NCBI RefSeq assembly: GCF_036226665.1
Contig: NZ_CP109007.1
Location: 8,122,001-8,186,000, forward strand
Reading direction: 5' to 3'
DNA from: Streptomyces sp. NBC_00691
GTDB taxonomy: Bacteria; Actinomycetota; Actinomycetes; Streptomycetales; Streptomycetaceae
Length of the DNA stretch: 64,000 nucleotides
The position numbers and the translations under genes were made by a program. The notes beneath the pieces are model-generated. The model was not told the origin of the DNA and did not search any database. It worked only from the letters and a program-made list of their open reading frames with translations. This document shows, piece after piece, positions 59,843-64,000 of this stretch. Each line of letters starts with the position of its first letter. Position 1 is the stretch's first letter.

Positions 59843-62107
59843 GTGAACCACCCCTCTTCCGATCCGCTCGATGCTGTCGAGGCGCTCCTGGCCGCTGTCG
59901 ACGAGGGCCAGGTCCTGCCCGCTCCGGCCGAACGGGTCCGCCTGCGGGAGGCCGCAGGCCTGACCCGGGCCGCTGTCGCGCAGGCGCTCGGCGTCCGAGT
60001 GCCGAGCATCGAGGCGTGGGAGGAGGGTCGCGCGGAGCCGAGAGCGGAGCGTCTCCAGGCGTACCGCCGCCTCCTCGACGGCCTCGCTCAGCGCTACCCC
60101 ACCCCGATGCCCGCCCGGCCCGCGGCACCGGCATCGGGCCCGGCGTTCGCTCCGGCCCCGATGCCGTCCCCCGAGCCGGTCACAGAGGCTCCGTTCACCA
60201 GCCAGGCTGCTGCCAGGGCCGCCACGGCACCCGAGAGCACCCGGAGCCACGAGAACACCGAGACTCAGCCGGCGGCCGCGGCGGCCAAGTCGCCTCCGGC
60301 ACGCAGACCGTCGTCGACGCCACGCCGTCCGGGCGAGACGAACCCGGCCCCCGCCGGTACGCCGGCAGGCGGCTCCGATCCGCGGTTCGCGCACGGCCCC
60401 TTGGCGGTCGTGGACGTCGACGCCGACGGGCAGGTCGTGGCGTACTGCACGGGCGGCCTGGTCCTCGACGTACCCGCCAAGAGCCTCCCGGCCCTGGTGG
60501 ACTGGACGCTCGAGGAGGCGAGGCTCGGTCAGCCGAAGCTTGCCGGGCCGGGCAAGGACGCCGATCCGCTGCTCGTGCTCACCGAGGCCGCGTTGGAGCG
60601 TTACGGCCTGCCGACCGCGCTCACCGATGCGGAGCGGCTCGCCGGGCGGATCCCGGAGAACCACAAGGTCGTCAGGCAGCTGCTGCGCGCGGAGTGGAAG
60701 CTGACCAAGCGCGGCCTGGGGCCGTGGGCGCGGATCTACCGCCCCGCCACAGGTTCGGAGCGTGCCTGCGTCCAGTTGTGCATCCCGTCGTGGAACGCGC
60801 TGGACACCCGCAACTGGAGCGAGACCGGGAACCTCCCGCCCGTGGACCTCGCCCGCGTCCTGGGCGTCTACGCCTCCCGCGTGATGACGCCGCGCGGCTC
60901 CACGGCCGTGACCGGTCTGGAGCTGATGACCGCCCTGCACCCGCCGACCCGCGCCTCCGCGCCCGACGCGGCCGGCAAGCGGCACTCCGAACACAATCCC
61001 GGCTCCCTGGGCAAGGACCCGGTGGACTGTGCCCCGTGCGAGGCCCCGGACGGGCACCCACTCCTGGCGGACCTGCCGCGCTTCCATATCCGTGGCCCGG
61101 GGGAGAAGCTGTTCGAGGAGGCGTACGACTGGGCACGGCCGATGACGGACGCCGAATGCACCCTGCGTCACCTGGTCGGCATCGACGTCAACATGGCCTT
61201 CGCCGCCGGCGCCAACGGCCTGACCGTCGGCCTCGGCGCACCCACCCACGTCACCGCCCCGGTCTTCGACCCGAAGCTGCCCGGCTCCTGGCTGGTGGAC
61301 CTCTCCCACGTCGACCTGTCGAAGGTGAAGACAGGCAAGGAACGGGTCCGGCTCGACGGCTCCCTGCTGCCCTCCCCGTTCACCCCGAAAGGCGAGACCC
61401 CCACCGGCCCGGCCTGGTACGCGACACCGACGGTCGCCTACGCGGTGGAACTCGGCTACGAAGTCCGCCCGATCGAGGCGTACGTCCGCCATGACAACGG
61501 CCGCTACCTGGACGGCTGGTACCAGCGGCTGCGCGACGCCTACCTCGCCACCATGGCCGACCTGGGCGTCGGCGCCGACCTGCCGCCCGAGGACTTCCTC
61601 ACGGCGATGGACGGCCACAAGGACCGTGACCCGCAGCTGGGACTCGTCGTCTCCGCGATCAAGGCGACGGTCAAGGGCGGCCTGGGCAAGCTGCGCGAGC
61701 GTCCGCGCGGGGAGGGCTGGCGGCCCGGCGAACCGTGGCGCGCTCTGGCCCGCCCGACGTGGCGGCCGGACATCCGTGCGGCGGTCATCTCCCGTACCCG
61801 GGTCAACCTGCACCGCAAGATCGTCAAGCACGCGGCGTTCACCGGTCAGTACCCCGTCGCGATTCTCTCGGACTGCGTCGTCTACGCGGCGGAGGGTCCG
61901 TCACCGCTGGACTTCCTGCCCTACCGGGAAGGCAAGCCGCTCCCCGGCGGATTCAAGCTCGGAATCAACCCTGGCCTGGTCAAGCATGAGGGCACCCAGA
62001 GCGTCCTGTGGGGCGAGGAGGTCAGGGACCGTTTCGACGCACCCGAGCTCAACCTCGCCCGGTACATCAAGGACGGCACCGTCACCGACGCCGACAACGG
62101 CGAATAG
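59843..62107 (+). CDS. tap: Telomere-associated protein Tap
   Basis: A 754-residue protein. The N-terminal helix-turn-helix (LREAAGLTRAAVAQALGVRVPSIEAWEEGRAEPR, about 32-65) is followed by a Pro/Ala-rich linker (about 85-180) and a large conserved domain (FAHGPLAVVDVDADGQVVAYCTGG onwards, with GIDVNMAFAAGANGL and VAILSDCVVYAAEGPSPLDFLP). This matches Tap, which binds the 3' overhangs of Streptomyces telomeres and recruits the terminal protein for end patching. Slightly longer than the about 740 residues I recall for S. coelicolor. GTG start behind AGGAG. tpg follows 15 nt downstream. Confidence 0.93.
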   Translation: MNHPSSDPLDAVEALLAAVDEGQVLPAPAERVRLREAAGLTRAAVAQALGVRVPSIEAWEEGRAEPRAERLQAYRRLLDGLAQRYPTPMPARPAAPASGPAFAPAPMPSPEPVTEAPFTSQAAARAATAPESTRSHENTETQPAAAAAKSPPARRPSSTPRRPGETNPAPAGTPAGGSDPRFAHGPLAVVDVDADGQVVAYCTGGLVLDVPAKSLPALVDWTLEEARLGQPKLAGPGKDADPLLVLTEAALERYGLPTALTDAERLAGRIPENHKVVRQLLRAEWKLTKRGLGPWARIYRPATGSERACVQLCIPSWNALDTRNWSETGNLPPVDLARVLGVYASRVMTPRGSTAVTGLELMTALHPPTRASAPDAAGKRHSEHNPGSLGKDPVDCAPCEAPDGHPLLADLPRFHIRGPGEKLFEEAYDWARPMTDAECTLRHLVGIDVNMAFAAGANGLTVGLGAPTHVTAPVFDPKLPGSWLVDLSHVDLSKVKTGKERVRLDGSLLPSPFTPKGETPTGPAWYATPTVAYAVELGYEVRPIEAYVRHDNGRYLDGWYQRLRDAYLATMADLGVGADLPPEDFLTAMDGHKDRDPQLGLVVSAIKATVKGGLGKLRERPRGEGWRPGEPWRALARPTWRPDIRAAVISRTRVNLHRKIVKHAAFTGQYPVAILSDCVVYAAEGPSPLDFLPYREGKPLPGGFKLGINPGLVKHEGTQSVLWGEEVRDRFDAPELNLARYIKDGTVTDADNGE

Positions 62108-62122
62108 GGGAGAGAACAGCCG

Positions 62123-62680
62123 ATGACCATGTTCGGGGACGGCCTGGACGCCGCGGTGCACAAGGCGTTCACCCGCCCAGCACCCAAGAGCGCGGGCGCG
62201 CGGATGCGCTACCTGGTCAGAAAGCTGGGCGGCACCAAGGCCGTCGCCGACATGCTGCGGATCTCCCAGCGCACCGTCGAACGGTACGTGAGGGACCAGA
62301 TCAAAACCCCCCGCCCCGCCCTCGCCGTACGTCTGGAACGCGAGGTGAAGGCGCGCTGGCAGCCACAGATCCGGGCCAAAGCCCGCCGGAAGGCAGCTAC
62401 CACCGGCGGCATCGTCATCGACACCCGCGCCCGTCTCGGCTACACCGCCCCGATCGGCTCGAGTGACCAGGACCGCATCCGGCACCTGACCGTCGCCCTG
62501 CCACCCGTCTACGCCGCCCGCCTCTTCGACGCCCAGGAAGCAGGCGCCGGCGACGCCCACCTCCAGCAGATCGCGGCCGAGGCACTCAAAGAGGTCTACT
62601 TCCAGGACGGCGGCCGCCGCGCCGGCTCCCTGGAGGAGGTGCGGTTCACCGACATCGAGCACCTGGAGTTCGACCTGTAA
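62123..62680 (+). CDS. tpg: Telomere terminal protein Tpg
   Basis: A 185-residue protein, the same size as known Tpg. Family features are AVHKAFTRPAPKSAGARMRYL at the N-terminus, a helix-turn-helix GTKAVADMLRISQRTVERYV (about 33-52), TGGIVIDTRARLGYTA, and the C-terminal YFQDGGRRAGSLEEVRFTDIEHLEFDL. Tpg primes end patching and is covalently joined to the 5' DNA ends. The start ATG 62123 is behind GGGGAGAG; a second ATG two codons later is possible. Its presence strongly suggests a linear replicon. Confidence 0.96.
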   Translation: MTMFGDGLDAAVHKAFTRPAPKSAGARMRYLVRKLGGTKAVADMLRISQRTVERYVRDQIKTPRPALAVRLEREVKARWQPQIRAKARRKAATTGGIVIDTRARLGYTAPIGSSDQDRIRHLTVALPPVYAARLFDAQEAGAGDAHLQQIAAEALKEVYFQDGGRRAGSLEEVRFTDIEHLEFDL

Positions 62681-62760
62681 CACGCCCGAGGCGTTGAGGT
62701 CGGTGAGGAAGGCGCGGTCGGCAGATGTCAGTGGGTGCCCCTACGCTCGTGTCCGTGACG

Positions 62761-62931
62761 ATGGATGATCTTGAATGGAAGGGGAGCCGTTCCGGCGGCG
62801 CCGCCGAGGTCCATGTCGAAGCGGTCCTACGCCGGGCAGGGTGGCGCTTCTGCCGGACTGGCGCCATCCCCCGTATGCCCAGGCGGGTATCCGTCCGCCT
62901 CCGAACCGCCGAAGGGGACGAACCGTCATGA
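62761..62931 (+). CDS. Possible small ORF coupled to the next gene
   Basis: A 56-residue frame beginning MDDLEWKGSRSGGAAEVHVEAVLRRAGW. Its stop overlaps the following ATG (ATGA), which favours translation, but the ribosome site is poor and no family is recognised. Confidence 0.3.
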   Translation: MDDLEWKGSRSGGAAEVHVEAVLRRAGWRFCRTGAIPRMPRRVSVRLRTAEGDEPS

Positions 62932-63527
62932 ACCGCAGCAGGCAGGCGATCCGCCTCGCCGGGCACCTGACCCGGACGACCGCCGTCCATGTCGAGCTCG
63001 CCCACGTCAGCGGCGCCCTGTGGGCCCTCCAGTGGCACGATGGTCCGCACCGTGAGGAGATGCGGACGCACCTCGACGCCGCCCTCGCCGAAGGGGACCG
63101 CTTCGCCGCCATGAGAGACCGCAGGATCGGCTGCTCGCGTTTCCAGTCGCTGCCGGCCTGGGCGACCCTGGCCGCCGCCGCCCGCCGCGGGGGCGGTCTC
63201 GCCTCGGCCCTCGCTGAGAGTGCCGTACACAAGGGCGAAGAAGAATCCGACGAGGCGAACGCCCTGTGGCGTTACGTGAGGCAGCTCTGGGAGACCACCT
63301 CCTACCCGGAACGGGTGGGCGACCCCGAGGACGTTCCCCTCATCGAGCAACTCGTCTCCACCAGTCGCCGGACCCACCCGTCGGGCCGGTCCTTCGAGAC
63401 CAGCGAGCTCTACATGGCGCAGGCACTTCTGGCGAGGTACGGAGACGCGCCTTCTGGAGGAGGCGACGCGAGCGCCCTGTCTGACTGGCCCGAGCTGAGC
63501 GGCCGCTCGATCCTCTCCGGCAAGTGA
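62928..63527 (+). CDS. Uncharacterised protein next to tpg
   Basis: A 199-residue soluble, mostly helical protein (start MNRSRQAIRLAGHLTRTTAVHVELAHVSG; charged middle KGEEESDEANALWRYVRQLWETTSYPE). No family is recognised. The ATG has AAGGGGA upstream. It follows tpg on the same strand, 247 nt away, and could belong to the arm's accessory genes. Confidence 0.6.
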   Translation: MNRSRQAIRLAGHLTRTTAVHVELAHVSGALWALQWHDGPHREEMRTHLDAALAEGDRFAAMRDRRIGCSRFQSLPAWATLAAAARRGGGLASALAESAVHKGEEESDEANALWRYVRQLWETTSYPERVGDPEDVPLIEQLVSTSRRTHPSGRSFETSELYMAQALLARYGDAPSGGGDASALSDWPELSGRSILSGK

Positions 63528-63738
63528 CCGCCGCAGCCGCGTCGACAGCCTGAACGACGCATTTCGGGCGTGACCGCGGTCCGCAAGGGTCGTTGACCGT
63601 CAAGGTCGGCGAAGCCCAGGTAGGCCCCGAGGCACCCCGGGGTCTTCCTGTCGCCTACGCGCGAAGGCGGAGACGTAGGCGGTGCTTGCGCTCGCTCCGG
63701 CCGGAATACCCACTCGCGGTCGCCGGTTGCAGCGGAAC

Positions 63739-64000
63739 ATGCGCGATCATCAGGGGCCGCCCAACGGCATACACCCACTGCTTGCCGGGCGCTTCAGCCC
63801 GGGCCGGTTCGATCCCTCAGCGGTTGTCGACGACCACGCCCTCGGGCTCCTGCTGGAAGCCGCGCGGTGGGCACCGTCGGCGGGCAACTCCCAGCCGTGG
63901 AGCTTCTTCACCGGCAGGCCCGGTGAGCCGGACCACGACCGGATGCTTCCTCACCTTGCGCCGAGTTCGGCCCGCTGGGCGACGGACGCGGGTCTGCTCG
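63739..64000 (+). CDS. Nitroreductase family protein, N-terminal part
   Basis: The frame from ATG 63739 runs off the window. It reads HPLLAGRFSPGRFDPSAVVD and then LEAARWAPSAGNSQPWSF, the FMN-binding motif of nitroreductases. About 87 residues are visible. The ribosome site is weak, so the exact start is unsure. Likely an FMN-dependent NAD(P)H oxidoreductase. Confidence 0.8.
   Translation, partial: MRDHQGPPNGIHPLLAGRFSPGRFDPSAVVDDHALGLLLEAARWAPSAGNSQPWSFFTGRPGEPDHDRMLPHLAPSSARWATDAGLL

Overview
The window reads as a high-GC actinomycete, almost certainly a Streptomyces. Evidence: a 42-residue SapB/RamS-type lanthipeptide precursor, DUF6479 and RNHCP small proteins, strong GC bias at third codon positions, many ATGA/GTGA start-stop overlaps, and above all a tap-tpg pair encoding the proteins that cap linear Streptomyces replicons. 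The tap-tpg genes suggest a chromosome arm or a linear plasmid, although no telomere is visible.

Layout, left to right. 1-2.9 kb: ramC-ramS, a class III lanthipeptide (SapB-type morphogen) locus on the minus strand, cut by the window edge. 3-9.2 kb: an SDR oxidoreductase, a membrane-anchored Ser/Thr kinase, a secreted PLD-like protein, a secreted repeat protein and a LysR regulator. 9.3-21.2 kb: a tightly coupled nine-gene catabolic operon (kynureninase, 3-hydroxyanthranilate dioxygenase, ACMS decarboxylase, then an aminomuconate meta-cleavage tail down to pyruvate and acetyl-CoA), followed by a secreted LVIVD-like protein and an amino-acid permease. 21.3-28.9 kb: an SDR, a DUF6479 protein, divergent GT1 and GT4-like glycosyltransferases, a MerR/B12-type regulator and two tandem RNHCP genes, one frameshifted and the other carrying 8-bp tandem repeats in its 5' region. 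28.9-34.1 kb: a glycan-degradation locus (Tat sulfatase, its formylglycine-generating enzyme, a GH109-like enzyme, a secreted accessory protein). 34.4-37.6 kb: a spore photoproduct lyase-family radical SAM protein and a coupled ATPase/ECF sigma/anti-sigma operon. 37.8-44.8 kb: a His/Trp-rich secreted repeat protein, gene relics, an MsrPQ-like molybdoenzyme pair, small membrane ORFs, an endonuclease/phosphatase-family protein, and a two-component system next to a D,D-carboxypeptidase. 44.8-49 kb: a coupled CslA-like GT2, GH26-like lipoprotein and GT39-like operon. 49.3-55.7 kb: a histidine kinase and an OmpR regulator separated by a split DsbD-type disulfide operon and a broken CAP gene. 55.8-59 kb: an MFS transporter and a DUF11 protein. 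59.4-62.7 kb: an HTH gene, tap and tpg behind an operator-like inverted repeat. 62.7-64 kb: small unknown ORFs and the start of a nitroreductase.

How the parts work together. The central operon encodes conversion of (3-hydroxy)kynurenine to 3-hydroxyanthranilate and its full mineralisation, with LysR control from a divergent promoter and a permease at the end; the kynurenine monooxygenase, tryptophan dioxygenase and formamidase are not in the window. The Dsb-type operon separates the alpha, beta and gamma functions of DsbD onto individual membrane-tethered proteins. The sulfatase/FGE/GH109 cluster points to use of sulfated, GalNAc-bearing polymers. Several stretches (38.3-38.6, 54.65-54.95, 28.36-28.9 kb) hold relics or frameshifts, in keeping with a plastic chromosome arm. 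No tRNA, rRNA, CRISPR array, transposase or convincing att site was seen.
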